From positions 1-49,964 of IMG/VR virus record IMGVR_UViG_3300042321_002425: a DNA stretch of 49,964 nucleotides, one strand, 5' to 3'. Both the position numbers and the translations under genes were made by a program. This DNA comes from a virus. The notes under the pieces were generated by a model. It was not told the DNA's origin. It worked only from the letters and a program-made list of their open reading frames with translations, and made no database searches. Numbering within the stretch: the first letter of the stretch is position 1; each line of letters begins with the position of its first letter. Positions 1-7,219 of this stretch are shown piece after piece.

Positions 1-127
1 GGGGTCGGTCATCGCTGCGCCTCCCGCTCAAGATCGGTAGCAGAGCCGTGGTTGCCCACGCTGCGCAGCCATTGGGCCACCGCGAGGAGTACGGCGCGGG
101 CTTCCGGCTTCCACTTCAATTCGGGAG
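1..127. repeat. Terminal direct repeat, copy 1 (assembly overlap)
   Basis: These 127 bases are identical to 49838-49964. The repeat falls inside coding sequence and the reading frames continue through the join. That fits one circular or permuted molecule written with a k-mer-sized overlap rather than a biological terminal repeat. 127 is a common maximum assembler k-mer. Confidence 0.9.
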
Positions 128-644
128 GGCGGCCAATGATCGGCTCGTTCTCGATGATGTCGGCGATGGTATCCACCAGCCCCCCATCGCCCGCCGGGGC
201 CTGGCTGGGCTCGGGCGTTGAGTCGTCAAGGATTCCTTGACTGCTGCCCTGCTCGGCGCGGCCGGCGGCTAGGCCCTGCTGGTAGCCGTGGTCGTACAGG
301 GCGCGGCGTGCGGCCTCGGCCTGATCCATCATTACGCACTTCCGTGCTGCGTCCGGCTGCGCACGTCTCCTTGCCTTCAACTGCACCTCGCACAGCTCAT
401 CATCCGACGGCACCGCCGCTGGCGGGGTGGGGACGGTGGATGGCGCTTGGACAGGCGCTACCCGCTCCGCCTCAAGCGCCTCGACGCGGGAGAGGATGTC
501 AAGATTCGCCTTGGCAGTGCGCCCGATAGCCATGGCGAGCGTATTAAGCCATTCTTCGTGCCTTTCAATGTGAGCTAAATCCTCTGGCTCGAACTGGAGC
601 TTGGCGTACACCGAGTCAAACCTAGCCCTGGTAGCTTCATCCAT
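9..644 (-). CDS. Hypothetical early phage protein, 211 aa
   Basis: Not assigned to a function. The N-terminal part is helical and charged (DEATRARFDSVYAKL), the middle is a Pro/Ala-rich linker with a basic patch (KARRRAQ), and the C-terminal 45 residues (ARAVLLAVAQWLRS) look like a small folded helical module of the kind seen in modular phage early proteins. I chose ATG at 644 because the upstream small membrane gene ends at 637-639, giving an 8-nt overlap that suggests translational coupling; a TTG at 695 would extend it by 17 residues. The stop codon overlaps the ATG of the 301-aa gene across the circular junction. Confidence 0.65.
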   Translation of the reverse strand: MDEATRARFDSVYAKLQFEPEDLAHIERHEEWLNTLAMAIGRTAKANLDILSRVEALEAERVAPVQAPSTVPTPPAAVPSDDELCEVQLKARRRAQPDAARKCVMMDQAEAARRALYDHGYQQGLAAGRAEQGSSQGILDDSTPEPSQAPAGDGGLVDTIADIIENEPIIGRPPELKWKPEARAVLLAVAQWLRSVGNHGSATDLEREAQR

Positions 645-774
645 CGTTGGTTTCGCGGGGGAGAGGAGAGGAGGGTAGTAAGCCCGCCCCGACAATCAGC
701 AGTATAACTGCGTACAGGGGGACGGTCGTTGATCCTGCGAGCAGGAACATGATTCCTGCTAAGAAACTTCGCAT
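637..774 (-). CDS. Small membrane protein, 45 aa
   Basis: A short gene starting at ATG 774 with a GAGG Shine-Dalgarno-like sequence upstream. The product begins MRSFLAGIMFLLAGSTTV and has two hydrophobic stretches (about residues 4-13 and 17-32), so it is probably an inner-membrane peptide with one segment or a short hairpin. It overlaps the gene upstream (759-935) by 16 nt and the gene downstream by 8 nt, as expected for a packed phage operon. No function can be assigned; host membrane modification or a holin-like role are possibilities only. Confidence 0.6.
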   Translation of the reverse strand: MRSFLAGIMFLLAGSTTVPLYAVILLIVGAGLLPSSPLPRETNDG

Positions 775-935
775 AGCGTTGCCTCGGGGGATGATGGTTC
801 GAGATTGTCGGGGAGAACATGGACACTCCCCTCGACGCCAGCAGTCAGCGCGATGGTATTTAGGGTGTCCCGGTCTCCGTAGCAGATCACTCGGGAGTGG
901 CCGCCAGTGGTAACCCAGAGATTGTAGCGTGTCAT
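759..935 (-). CDS. Hypothetical protein, 58 aa
   Basis: Starts at ATG 935, overlapping the TGA of the upstream gene in an ATGA junction, which fixes the start. The product (MTRYNLWVTTGGHSRVICYG...) resembles a small beta-rich domain and has no visible catalytic motif. It sits in the minus-strand operon that runs from dcd across the genome join. Function unknown. Confidence 0.6.
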   Translation of the reverse strand: MTRYNLWVTTGGHSRVICYGDRDTLNTIALTAGVEGSVHVLPDNLEPSSPEATLCEVS

Positions 936-1690
936 GCTTCCCATCCCGCCGGTAAACCATTTGGGTGTTCAATCAGCCGGCGGAGTAGGGCGGCAGGCTC
1001 GAAGCTGCGCCAGGCGGCTTCGATGCAACTAATCATCGAAGCTCCAGTCCAGTTCTCACAACCAGACAGCACCCGGTCTTGCCAGGCCTGCCTGGCCACC
1101 ACGTCTGCAGCGCTGCAGGCGTCTCGCGCTGATTCGGCCGCCATGCTCGCGGGGCAGCACGGTGCGGATGTGAGGGAGTATGTGCATAACGCCCATTGCG
1201 CTGCTGCCGCGCAAGCGCCTGCGTAGTCTCCGCTCTTGGCATCAGCCAGCACTACGAAAGCGTTTAGCGATTGCTGGCTGCGTCCTTTGAGCATTGCCTC
1301 CCAGTCGTACCGCAAGCCGGCAAGGGCGGAGGTGTTAAGCATGATCTTATTGGGGAATACCGTATCCCATAACCAGTCACGTACGAGCCGGAGACGTTCA
1401 AGCTCAATCTCGTCCTCGTCCAGACTGCCGGCCGCCCAGGGGAGCAGTGCCTTCCACTCTTTACTGTTGCGCATTTCGTATCCCGCCGAGTCCTGAGCTT
1501 CGATAATGAAGCGATGAATCACGGGACTCATGCACGAGGGGCGAGTATCGCCGATTTCACCCGTTAAGGCGATATTGATGGCGGCGATGCTGCAAGGCAT
1601 TTCGGCAAAGCCAATGCCCTGAGATAGGTTGACTGTGGAGAGGAAGCTGGCGACCTTGTTGCGGTCTTCTTTTGTGAAAGATTCAGACAT
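932..1690 (-). CDS. Hypothetical protein, 252 aa
   Basis: Function not recognised. The product is rich in Ala, Cys and Trp in its C-terminal half, with a run of Ala/Cys-containing helices around residues 150-220, and no membrane segment or nucleotide-binding motif is evident. I chose ATG 1690 (MSESFTKED) over an in-frame TTG at 1696 because ATG is the stronger start; its upstream neighbour dcd stops at 1693, so the two are separated by 2 nt. The stop overlaps the next gene by ATGA. Transcription is probably shared with dcd. Confidence 0.65.
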   Translation of the reverse strand: MSESFTKEDRNKVASFLSTVNLSQGIGFAEMPCSIAAINIALTGEIGDTRPSCMSPVIHRFIIEAQDSAGYEMRNSKEWKALLPWAAGSLDEDEIELERLRLVRDWLWDTVFPNKIMLNTSALAGLRYDWEAMLKGRSQQSLNAFVVLADAKSGDYAGACAAAAQWALCTYSLTSAPCCPASMAAESARDACSAADVVARQAWQDRVLSGCENWTGASMISCIEAAWRSFEPAALLRRLIEHPNGLPAGWEA

Positions 1691-1692
1691 GA

Positions 1693-2205
1693 TCAACCTC
1701 GGCTTTGTTGTACTGTGGTGTCGCCGTTATAGCGACCTGTTTGTGCGTAGCTGCGACTAGGGGCGTCGAACATATAGGTGAACTTCAACTGCCCCACTCT
1801 TTTGCCAGGCCAGAGCTTCAACGGCCACAGTTGGCGGTTGTTCTTGAACTCCATCGTCAAGCGGCTGCCATTCCAGCCTGGGTCACAGTATCCTGCGTCA
1901 GCGTGATCCAGCCCTTCTCTAGCTCTGGAGCTTTTCAGCTTAAACTCTGCGCAGATTAAGTTAGGGATGTAAAACGTTTCAAGCGAGTCAGCCAGTAAGA
2001 ATTGACCCGGCACCATTAGGTAGGGATTTTCTTCGCTGTGCTGCTCTAGTGGGTATGGTACAAGCTCCTCGCTTTCTGCTGATTCGATTAGCAGCCATGA
2101 CCCGAGCCGAATATCAAGAGAGGCTGGGTTTACGAGGGAGGGATCGAATGGTGTCACCATGCCGGCACGGCAATGCGTGATGATGTCGGAGTCGGGGAGG
2201 ATCAT
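1693..2205 (-). CDS. dcd: dCTP deaminase / dUTPase-family enzyme
   Basis: Converts dCTP to dUTP (or dUMP in bifunctional members), feeding thymidylate synthesis for phage DNA in the cytoplasm. The protein starts MILPDSDI, has the conserved PASLDIRLG segment (about residues 27-35), a VPGQFLLADSLE stretch, the core KSSRAREGL with the catalytic-type Ser-Arg-Glu (about residues 92-100), and the trimer-fold motif DAGYCDPGWNG followed by LTMEFKN. The 170-aa length is slightly shorter than bacterial Dcd (about 190). No thymidylate synthase is visible in the window, so the phage would rely on the host enzyme. ATG at 2205 lacks an obvious Shine-Dalgarno sequence. Confidence 0.9.
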   Translation of the reverse strand: MILPDSDIITHCRAGMVTPFDPSLVNPASLDIRLGSWLLIESAESEELVPYPLEQHSEENPYLMVPGQFLLADSLETFYIPNLICAEFKLKSSRAREGLDHADAGYCDPGWNGSRLTMEFKNNRQLWPLKLWPGKRVGQLKFTYMFDAPSRSYAQTGRYNGDTTVQQSRG

Positions 2206-2231
2206 TGGTGTTTAGTTATGGAGCGAAAGGG

Positions 2232-2483
2232 TCAGGCGTCAGTAGGCGGTTGCTGCTGGAGGGGGTAGTGAACGCGCAGATCGATACCGGCAAGGGTATC
2301 GATCTGCGCTGTCTGGGGGTGCGAGACCGGGCCACGCTCAATGCGGTAGGTGACAGCCCTGTCGCCTAATTTTGCAACGATCTCGATTGATTGAGACGGG
2401 TAGAAACCGTGGAGATTGAAAAATTGCAGCATGGATCTGTCCATTGCTTCAATGAACTGCTGCTCGTTACTGGTGTCACTCAT
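2232..2483 (-). CDS. Hypothetical protein, 83 aa
   Basis: A small soluble protein with a helical N-terminus (EQQFIEAMDRSMLQFFNLHG) and a beta-rich, Pro/Gln-terminated C-terminus. An in-frame ATG at 2513 overlaps a -10-like CATAAT (2512-2517), so transcription would begin inside it; ATG 2483 (MSDTSNEQ) is therefore preferred. It is the first gene after the repeated intergenic element at 2512-2572 and lies directly downstream of the SF2 helicase. Function unknown. Confidence 0.6.
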   Translation of the reverse strand: MSDTSNEQQFIEAMDRSMLQFFNLHGFYPSQSIEIVAKLGDRAVTYRIERGPVSHPQTAQIDTLAGIDLRVHYPLQQQPPTDA

Positions 2484-2511
2484 TGATTGCCTGGGCTGGT
2501 TGAACAATGTC

Positions 2512-2572
2512 ATTATGGCCCCGCGAGCGCTTTATGCAACGCTCTTGTGCTGATGTCTTAACAATCAGTAAC
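2512..2572 (-). promoter_or_regulatory. Repeated intergenic element, copy 1 (promoter/terminator-like)
   Basis: Read on the minus strand it has GTTACTGATTGTTAAG at the stop of the helicase gene, then an inverted repeat GAGCG...CGCTC (2525-2544) containing GAGCGTTGCA, then CATAAT (2517-2512). Seven related copies lie at 40190, 41730, 42177, 42446, 44240, 45049 and 47688. Hairpin plus -10 between two same-strand genes suggests a combined terminator and promoter. Confidence 0.5.
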
Positions 2573-2573
2573 A

Positions 2574-3974
2574 CTAGCGAGCCATGGCAGCGTTGCAGTA
2601 GCCCATCGGCAGGCCTAGGGTGCGCTCGATCTCGCGCTTTTGTTGATCGCTCAGCCCTTCCGGGTTGCTTGCAAGCGGCCACAGGATCATCGGGCTGTAG
2701 TCTTTTTCCCTCACGAGGAACAGGTTCCTGTTGGCGGCCTTGAACTTTTGCCTCAGTCGCTGCTCATAAATGTCTTCAATGGGTAGTTCCTTGAGATCGC
2801 GCTTGTTCCCCTTGGCGACAAATGCACCGGCAGGTCTGGGGGGAGCTTCGACAATGTTATTGCTGGCGTCAACCATAAGGTTCCCTGGCTGAAACTTGAC
2901 CTTCCCTTCTAGTGTCCAGTCAATCGGCTTGTGAGGCAATGGCAGGTGCTCCCAGCAGTTGCCATGATCGATGATAAGCGCTACTTTGTCGGGATTGTTT
3001 TTGTCAGTGCGCAATACTCTGCCGATCAACTGCTTCCAGAGCCGTAGTGATTTCGTGGGGCGAATGAGCTGTAAGCATGTTGCTGCTGGCAGATCGAGAC
3101 CTTCATCGATCAGCGCTACGGAGACAATGACCTGCAATTTACCAGCCGTGAACCGCGTAAACGCACTATCGCGCTCCCTTTCTGGCGTGTCACCGATGAC
3201 AACTTCTGCGCTGATACCAGCCGCCCTATACTCCTCGGCCAGTATGTGCGCGTGATCGATGCTGATTGTGACAGCAATTGTCGGCTTAAGTTCAGGGTTG
3301 AAGCGCATTAGATCGCGCACGAAATCGCCATCGACCTCGATGATTCGCTCCTCTATTTGCTTCGCATCGTAGTCTCCTCCTTTCGTTCCCACGCCTTTCG
3401 TATCAACAATCGCCTCACCCGCAAACATCCGATACCAGCACAGTGAGCCATCGTCCATGAGCTGCTTCGGTTGCGGCCCGAGAATGAGCTTCGTGATGCC
3501 GAACTTGCCCAGGCCGGCGCCCGTGGGGGTGACGGGAGTTGCAGTTGCGCCGGCGAAGAACGATGGCTGTATCTCCTTGATGATCTCTTGGTAACTCTTC
3601 GCCTGTATATGATGAGCTTCGTCTAGCAGCACTACCCAGTTCTTGAACGAGGGGAGAACAGCGCGACGGCGTGAAAGTGTAGGGATCATGCTGACCATGA
3701 TCCCACGAAACTCGGTGGTACGCTTTGCGCTGTAAAACCCAATCGGCTCGTTACAGTGCTTGTGGCAACTGTCTGCTATCTGCTTGATGATCTCGTTTCG
3801 ATGCGCCGCGAGCAGCACGTTATAGCCCCATTCACGAAAGCGGCGTGCAATCTCTGCCATCATCACAGTTTTACCACTGCCCGTGGGGCTCACCAGGCAA
3901 GGTGCGCCCCCTTTTAGCATGTGCTCTACTGTAAGATCACAGAGGTTATGTTGATACTCGCGGAGATCGAACAT
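2574..3974 (-). CDS. SF2 DEAD/DEAH-box helicase
   Basis: An ATP-dependent superfamily 2 helicase of the UvsW/type III restriction-like group, likely remodelling replication or recombination intermediates. Visible motifs: Walker A TGSGKT (residues 31-36), motif II DEAH (118-121), motif III-like GATATP (142-147), a region around VSVALIDEGLDLP (motif V, about 283-295) and motif VI QLIGRVLR (314-321). Length 466 aa is normal for phage helicases of this type. The ATG at 3974 overlaps the TAA of the upstream coiled-coil gene by 1 nt (TAATG), suggesting coupled translation. RusA resolvase is in the same operon, consistent with a recombination role. Confidence 0.9.
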   Translation of the reverse strand: MFDLREYQHNLCDLTVEHMLKGGAPCLVSPTGSGKTVMMAEIARRFREWGYNVLLAAHRNEIIKQIADSCHKHCNEPIGFYSAKRTTEFRGIMVSMIPTLSRRRAVLPSFKNWVVLLDEAHHIQAKSYQEIIKEIQPSFFAGATATPVTPTGAGLGKFGITKLILGPQPKQLMDDGSLCWYRMFAGEAIVDTKGVGTKGGDYDAKQIEERIIEVDGDFVRDLMRFNPELKPTIAVTISIDHAHILAEEYRAAGISAEVVIGDTPERERDSAFTRFTAGKLQVIVSVALIDEGLDLPAATCLQLIRPTKSLRLWKQLIGRVLRTDKNNPDKVALIIDHGNCWEHLPLPHKPIDWTLEGKVKFQPGNLMVDASNNIVEAPPRPAGAFVAKGNKRDLKELPIEDIYEQRLRQKFKAANRNLFLVREKDYSPMILWPLASNPEGLSDQQKREIERTLGLPMGYCNAAMAR

Positions 3975-4336
3975 TAGCCCTTAATGACCTGTGCGACCCA
4001 GGTGCATTCTTTGTCCGCCATTTCCGCTTTGCCTGCCTTGAGATACTTGGCTTGCAGTTTTGCGGACTCAGACTTGTACTCTTCCGAGTGGTCTTCGCCT
4101 ACCTTGAAATAGGTACCTGTCGCCCGCCGGCCGAGACGGATCTTCTGGATACTGCCATCGCTGAATTGACAGCTAGTATCTGACTTTGCGGCTAGCTCGT
4201 TTGCTTTGAACAGTTCCTCGCACTGTTGCTTGATCTGTTTCTTCTCTTGTTCGACGATCTTTTCTTGTTGCGTCAGGTACAGCAAGCGTGCTGCGAGCTG
4301 TCCTGCATCGACTGGTTGCTGGGCGGGGGATTGCAT
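3974..4336 (-). CDS. Coiled-coil hypothetical protein, 120 aa
   Basis: Residues about 15-50 (LTQQEKIVEQEKKQIKQQCE) form a strong heptad-type coiled coil; the C-terminus is a charged mixed domain ending CTWVAQVIKG. It is coupled by a 1-nt overlap to the SF2 helicase downstream, so it may be a helicase or DNA-binding accessory factor, but that is inference. Its start is preceded by AAAAAGCACACC, a leader shared with the next upstream gene (4732) and with 34542. Confidence 0.65.
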   Translation of the reverse strand: MQSPAQQPVDAGQLAARLLYLTQQEKIVEQEKKQIKQQCEELFKANELAAKSDTSCQFSDGSIQKIRLGRRATGTYFKVGEDHSEEYKSESAKLQAKYLKAGKAEMADKECTWVAQVIKG

Positions 4337-4346
4337 GGTGTGCTTT
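4332..4346 (-). promoter_or_regulatory. Shared translation leader AAAGCACACC-ATG
   Basis: Fifteen bases around the start codon (minus AAAGCACACCATGCA) are identical to 4728-4742 at the start of the next gene upstream. A near copy, AAAGCGCACCATG, precedes the plus-strand gene at 34542. No Shine-Dalgarno sequence is present, so the leader may itself favour initiation. Confidence 0.4.
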
Positions 4347-4387
4347 TTGGGTGGATTGTTGACGAGAGCAGTGCAAGCTAAGACGAC

Positions 4388-4732
4388 TCAGGTAATCGGA
4401 ATAAGCTCAATTAAGTCTTGCAATGAAGCGACACTTTTTGCTACTATTTTTAGCATTCCGCTTTCGCGGGTGTCAACTACCATTTGAACATTGTAGATTT
4501 CAATTATCTTCCAGACTATTCCATGCAAAAAGAAAACTTCGTTAAGTTTTGCGTGATTATTTTCTGCGAGAACCTCGCCACTAAACTCCGCGCCTCCCAT
4601 CTTAAACGGTACAGTTTCAGTGGAAGTAAAGCCGCTGCGGGTAGTTACCGGGCATTCGCGGGCTTCTCGGGTGTAGCGCCAGTTATGCCACTCCCGAAGG
4701 TCGTAGGGCAGGCTGGCGATAGTGGCCTGCAT
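4388..4732 (-). CDS. Hypothetical protein, 114 aa
   Basis: A small soluble protein with a beta-rich centre (HGIVWKIIEIYNVQMVVDT). No catalytic motif is visible. ATG 4732 is chosen because it follows the conserved AAAGCACACC leader. Located between the gene at 4748 and the coiled-coil/helicase pair in the early minus-strand operon. Function unknown. Confidence 0.6.
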   Translation of the reverse strand: MQATIASLPYDLREWHNWRYTREARECPVTTRSGFTSTETVPFKMGGAEFSGEVLAENNHAKLNEVFFLHGIVWKIIEIYNVQMVVDTRESGMLKIVAKSVASLQDLIELIPIT

Positions 4733-4742
4733 GGTGTGCTTT
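4728..4742 (-). promoter_or_regulatory. Shared translation leader AAAGCACACC-ATG, second copy
   Basis: Identical over 15 bases to 4332-4346 (see that entry). It provides the start context of the 114-aa gene and contains no Shine-Dalgarno sequence. Confidence 0.4.
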
Positions 4743-4747
4743 GCGGG

Positions 4748-5059
4748 TTAGCTCGCTAATTGTAGCACCTCGGCAAGCCCGTCAAGTATCGCGTCGGTGC
4801 TTAAGCAAGAAAAGTTTGTATTTCCGCTCAACGAAAAGAACTGATACACGCTGCCGCCCCACACGTAGTCGATCCGTTCGATCCGTCCGATCTCGCGCCC
4901 ATCAAGCAGCACCGGCACGACGGCAAACGGCGGGGAGGGTGGGTCGGGCTCCCCCAGGGCCAGGGCCATCGCCACGCCGGTCTCGTCGGCAGGGTGGACG
5001 CCTCGGGCAAGCTCCCCAAAAACGGTCATTTCGCCGAAGGTGAGGCGTGGATTGGTCAT
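4748..5059 (-). CDS. Hypothetical protein, 103 aa
   Basis: The product reads MTNPRLTFGEMTVFGELARG and is Pro/Gly-rich in the middle, with a hydrophobic beta segment (FAVVPVLLDGREIGRIERIDYV) and a helical end (AILDGLAEVLQLA). It is not recognised. It lies 42 nt downstream of the RusA-like gene and 15 nt upstream of the 114-aa gene, so it is probably co-transcribed with both. Confidence 0.6.
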   Translation of the reverse strand: MTNPRLTFGEMTVFGELARGVHPADETGVAMALALGEPDPPSPPFAVVPVLLDGREIGRIERIDYVWGGSVYQFFSLSGNTNFSCLSTDAILDGLAEVLQLAS

Positions 5060-5101
5060 GGCTGCGGGCAGAATCGACGCGAAATGGGAAAGTGTAGAGA
5101 A

Positions 5102-5578
5102 TTAGGTCTTCGCCGCCAGTTGCAATAGCTCCTGGTCGTCAAGGAGCCAAATGCTGATAAGCGCTCCACCAGACGCCCCTGGTTCAACGTAGATTTTCTG
5201 CGATAGCGTTGCAGCTACCTGGCAGTCGTCTACCCAGACCACGCCGGTAAGAGCGTCGTTCGTACTGCGCTCCAGCTTGTCTTTGTCTGGTGTTGACGTG
5301 TGCCAGAATGGCGCGTTTTCTTTTAGCGGTCTTGACGGATCGCCGCTGACGTGATGGTTTTTGGGGCGGGCGATCATAAATACAATCTCAACAAGCACAG
5401 GCCCCCTGAGTAGCGCTTCGCCGGCAGCGGTCAGGCCGGCATTGCGCACGTCATTGCGCCAAGTGTCAAGGTACTTCGATGATTCCTTGAGCCTGCCCTT
5501 TCCGAGGCTGACCTTACTTCCCTGAGGCGCAGGGCGCCCGACGACTTCAAACCTGGTAGCAAGTTGCACGGTCGTCAC
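5102..5578 (-). CDS. RusA-family Holliday junction resolvase
   Basis: Likely a dimeric endonuclease that resolves branched DNA before packaging. Family features: N-terminal beta strand then GRPAPQGSK (about residues 13-21), the segment PDKDKLERSTNDALTGVVWVDDCQV (about 95-120) with the characteristic Asp-rich catalytic cluster (D..D..N..L.G..W.DD.Q), and a final strand. Length 158 aa is slightly longer than E. coli RusA (120). The start is GTG at 5578, overlapping the upstream gene by 32 nt; a GTG at 5569 is an alternative. It shares an operon with the SF2 helicase. Confidence 0.88.
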   Translation of the reverse strand: MTTVQLATRFEVVGRPAPQGSKVSLGKGRLKESSKYLDTWRNDVRNAGLTAAGEALLRGPVLVEIVFMIARPKNHHVSGDPSRPLKENAPFWHTSTPDKDKLERSTNDALTGVVWVDDCQVAATLSQKIYVEPGASGGALISIWLLDDQELLQLAAKT

Positions 5579-6092
5579 CCAGTTTCGTGAGGTCGTAGCA
5601 CTGCGAAGTCATCATAATCGCGGCGGTGGTCAGTACGCCGATGGCGCTCATTGCCGAGAGGTCGGACTTCTCGGCCTCGGCAAGAATCCGTCTGAGCAGG
5701 TCCTTTTCGGGGTCGAGTCCTTCTTCTTCAGTTTCATCTACCCCGTTCTGCTCGCGGATCGCTTTTCGCGTCAGTTCGTCTTTTCGCGCCAGTTCGTCCG
5801 ACGCAAGCTCCCGCCGCTTCAGCTCAGTCGATTCAAGCCTCGCCACTGCATCCTCAATGAGCACCTCTAGGGCTTCTGCTGGCAGCTCAATCCCAAAGGT
5901 TTCATCTGTCCCGAGAGCGGACTTCGCATAAATATGGTTGTAGGCCGTGTGCGCTGCAATGCCGCCCGGCCCACCGTCCGGAAACGCGGTGATGGCGGTC
6001 GGAATGACCCCCGACCATTCTTGCGCCAGCAACCAGTCGCACACCTCTGGCGGCGGCATGTGGGGATCGCGGTTGTTATGCGAGGAAGTCAT
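5547..6092 (-). CDS. Hypothetical protein, 181 aa
   Basis: Two parts are visible: an N-terminal region with EVCDWLLAQEWSGVIPTAIT and a long charged helix (about residues 70-135, ELKRRELASDELARKDELTR) likely forming a coiled coil, followed by a small Met/Thr-rich end. A second in-frame ATG at 6059 (MPPPEVCDW) is possible. It overlaps the RusA-like gene downstream. Function unknown; its position suggests DNA metabolism. Confidence 0.6.
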   Translation of the reverse strand: MTSSHNNRDPHMPPPEVCDWLLAQEWSGVIPTAITAFPDGGPGGIAAHTAYNHIYAKSALGTDETFGIELPAEALEVLIEDAVARLESTELKRRELASDELARKDELTRKAIREQNGVDETEEEGLDPEKDLLRRILAEAEKSDLSAMSAIGVLTTAAIMMTSQCYDLTKLGDDRATCYQV

Positions 6093-6116
6093 GAGAGGTT
6101 TTGCAAGGGGCTTTGA

Positions 6117-6227
6117 CTAGATTCTATCCCGATTCGATCGGCTCAGATCCATGCAGAAAAGAATCAGCATGGAAAAGAGCACGATCAGAACGGGGGCGGC
6201 TATCACAAGGCAGAGGGTGAGTGGCAT
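6117..6227 (-). CDS. Single-span membrane peptide, 36 aa
   Basis: A tiny gene starting at ATG 6227, overlapping the TGA of the preceding gene by one base (TGATG), which decides the start. The product MPLTLCLVIAAPVLIVLFSM is almost entirely one transmembrane helix (about residues 4-26) with a basic/polar C-terminal tail (SRSNRDRI). No function assigned; early-expressed phage membrane peptides of this type are often host modifiers. Confidence 0.5.
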   Translation of the reverse strand: MPLTLCLVIAAPVLIVLFSMLILFCMDLSRSNRDRI

Positions 6228-6427
6228 CAGCCTGTGGGCGGCGGTTTCATGGCATCTACTGCTGCTTGCCGCGCTTCGTTCATGTGCATTCTCGAAAGAG
6301 CGGTGCATTCACGCGCCTTGGCGGCGTTGCCGTAGCAAGTAAAATACTCACCACGCACACCCTCCCAGTGCGAAGCGCGAAGATGATGCTCCCGGAGTGT
6401 TTCGGGATGTGCCTTACTTTTGCTCAT
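6227..6427 (-). CDS. Hypothetical protein, 66 aa
   Basis: A small, His/Arg-rich, probably helical protein with the segment HHLRASHWEGVRGEYF and CTALSRMHMNEARQAAVDAM. It begins with a TGATG overlap to the upstream gene (6427) and ends with the same kind of overlap to the downstream membrane peptide, which supports both boundaries. Function unknown. Confidence 0.6.
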   Translation of the reverse strand: MSKSKAHPETLREHHLRASHWEGVRGEYFTCYGNAAKARECTALSRMHMNEARQAAVDAMKPPPTG

Positions 6428-6882
6428 CAGTTCCGGCGCGAGGGACGCTTGGGCTCAGTCCTCACTTGTTCGGCTTGGGCTTTTTCTTCTTGCCGGCCTT
6501 CGGTCTTTTCTTGTTGCTCTTGTTCGGTTTCTCGTACTTCTCGAATGACATCAGGGAAATCAGCGGTGGGAATGGTGCGGAGGTGCTCGATGATTGATGC
6601 GGTCTCGCGGGTACGAGCGTGCAGTTGCTCAAGCAGTCCTTTTTTGACTATCAGCATTTGAGCGCGACAGTCCTCAAAGGTTGCGTAGTGCTCGATGATC
6701 GGTTCTTCCCGTGGGAGAAGGAACACTTTCTTGTGACGGTCGTAGAAAGCGAAGAAACGTCGATCTGCAGCCGGCCTGAAGATGAGTGCCGGCAGCGGCA
6801 CCAGGTCCTCCTGCTGCAGTGGCATCACCCAGACTTGCTCTGGCTCGGGTGGCATTACCCAGACTGGTCGTGGCTCGGTCAT
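6427..6882 (-). CDS. Hypothetical protein with N-terminal WVMP repeat, 151 aa
   Basis: The N-terminus contains two copies of VWVMP (residues 7-11 and 17-21), which reflect a near-perfect DNA duplication around 6820-6875. The middle is a folded region (RRFFAFYDRHKKVFLLP), then a long Glu/Gln/Arg-rich coiled coil to the basic tail KRPSRRN. The start at 6882 overlaps the TGA of the 51-aa gene (ATGA). Function unknown. Confidence 0.6.
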   Translation of the reverse strand: MTEPRPVWVMPPEPEQVWVMPLQQEDLVPLPALIFRPAADRRFFAFYDRHKKVFLLPREEPIIEHYATFEDCRAQMLIVKKGLLEQLHARTRETASIIEHLRTIPTADFPDVIREVRETEQEQQEKTEGRQEEKAQAEQVRTEPKRPSRRN

Positions 6883-7034
6883 TTCGACTTGCTCTTAGGT
6901 TTGGCCGCTTGAGCTGCTGCTGCTTTCTTGGCTGCCGTGTGTTCGAGTGTGGCCCTTGCTGCCCCCTCTCTTCCGGGCGGTGGCATAAGAAGGCCCTGTT
7001 TTTCGAGGTCTAACCAATCAACGGGCGTGCTCAT
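6879..7034 (-). CDS. Small Ala/Lys-tailed protein, 51 aa
   Basis: A short gene starting at ATG 7034. The product begins MSTPVDWLDLEKQGLLMPPP and ends in an Ala/Lys-rich helix (KKAAAAQAAKPKSKSK). The pattern of 'DWL..EKQGLL.PPPGREGAAR' followed by a basic tail resembles a short DNA- or membrane-interacting peptide, but no family is recognised. It is the first gene of the left minus-strand operon; its stop overlaps the next ATG (ATGA). The promoter-like sequence at 7052-7068 lies just upstream. Confidence 0.6.
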   Translation of the reverse strand: MSTPVDWLDLEKQGLLMPPPGREGAARATLEHTAAKKAAAAQAAKPKSKSK

Positions 7035-7219
7035 GGTTTTGCGGTTGTCCTAATGCTACAGCATTGTACGCTTGCGGCACTGTGCCAGTTGAGCAAAGTG
7101 TCACATTGCATCGTGTGCCATAGTGGGATTCGCTTCCCGAGGGAGCGCACAGAAAAAGGGGCCGAGCACTGCCACGCGCCCGACCCCTTGTTGATTCCGT
7201 ATTGCCCTGCAACTTTACC
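7035..7219. promoter_or_regulatory. Divergent early promoter region
   Basis: This 185-bp gap separates the minus-strand early operon from the plus-strand replication operon. It holds an inverted repeat AATGCT-AC-AGCATT (7052-7065) and on the minus strand TACAAT (7068-7063) and TAGCAT as -10 candidates next to GCAAGCGT, a string shared with the repeated intergenic elements. No open frame with good coding character was seen. Confidence 0.5.

Noticed and set aside
1-127. Biological direct terminal repeat
   Set aside because: The length and the frame continuity across the join fit an assembly overlap of a circular or permuted genome better; cannot be excluded without reads.
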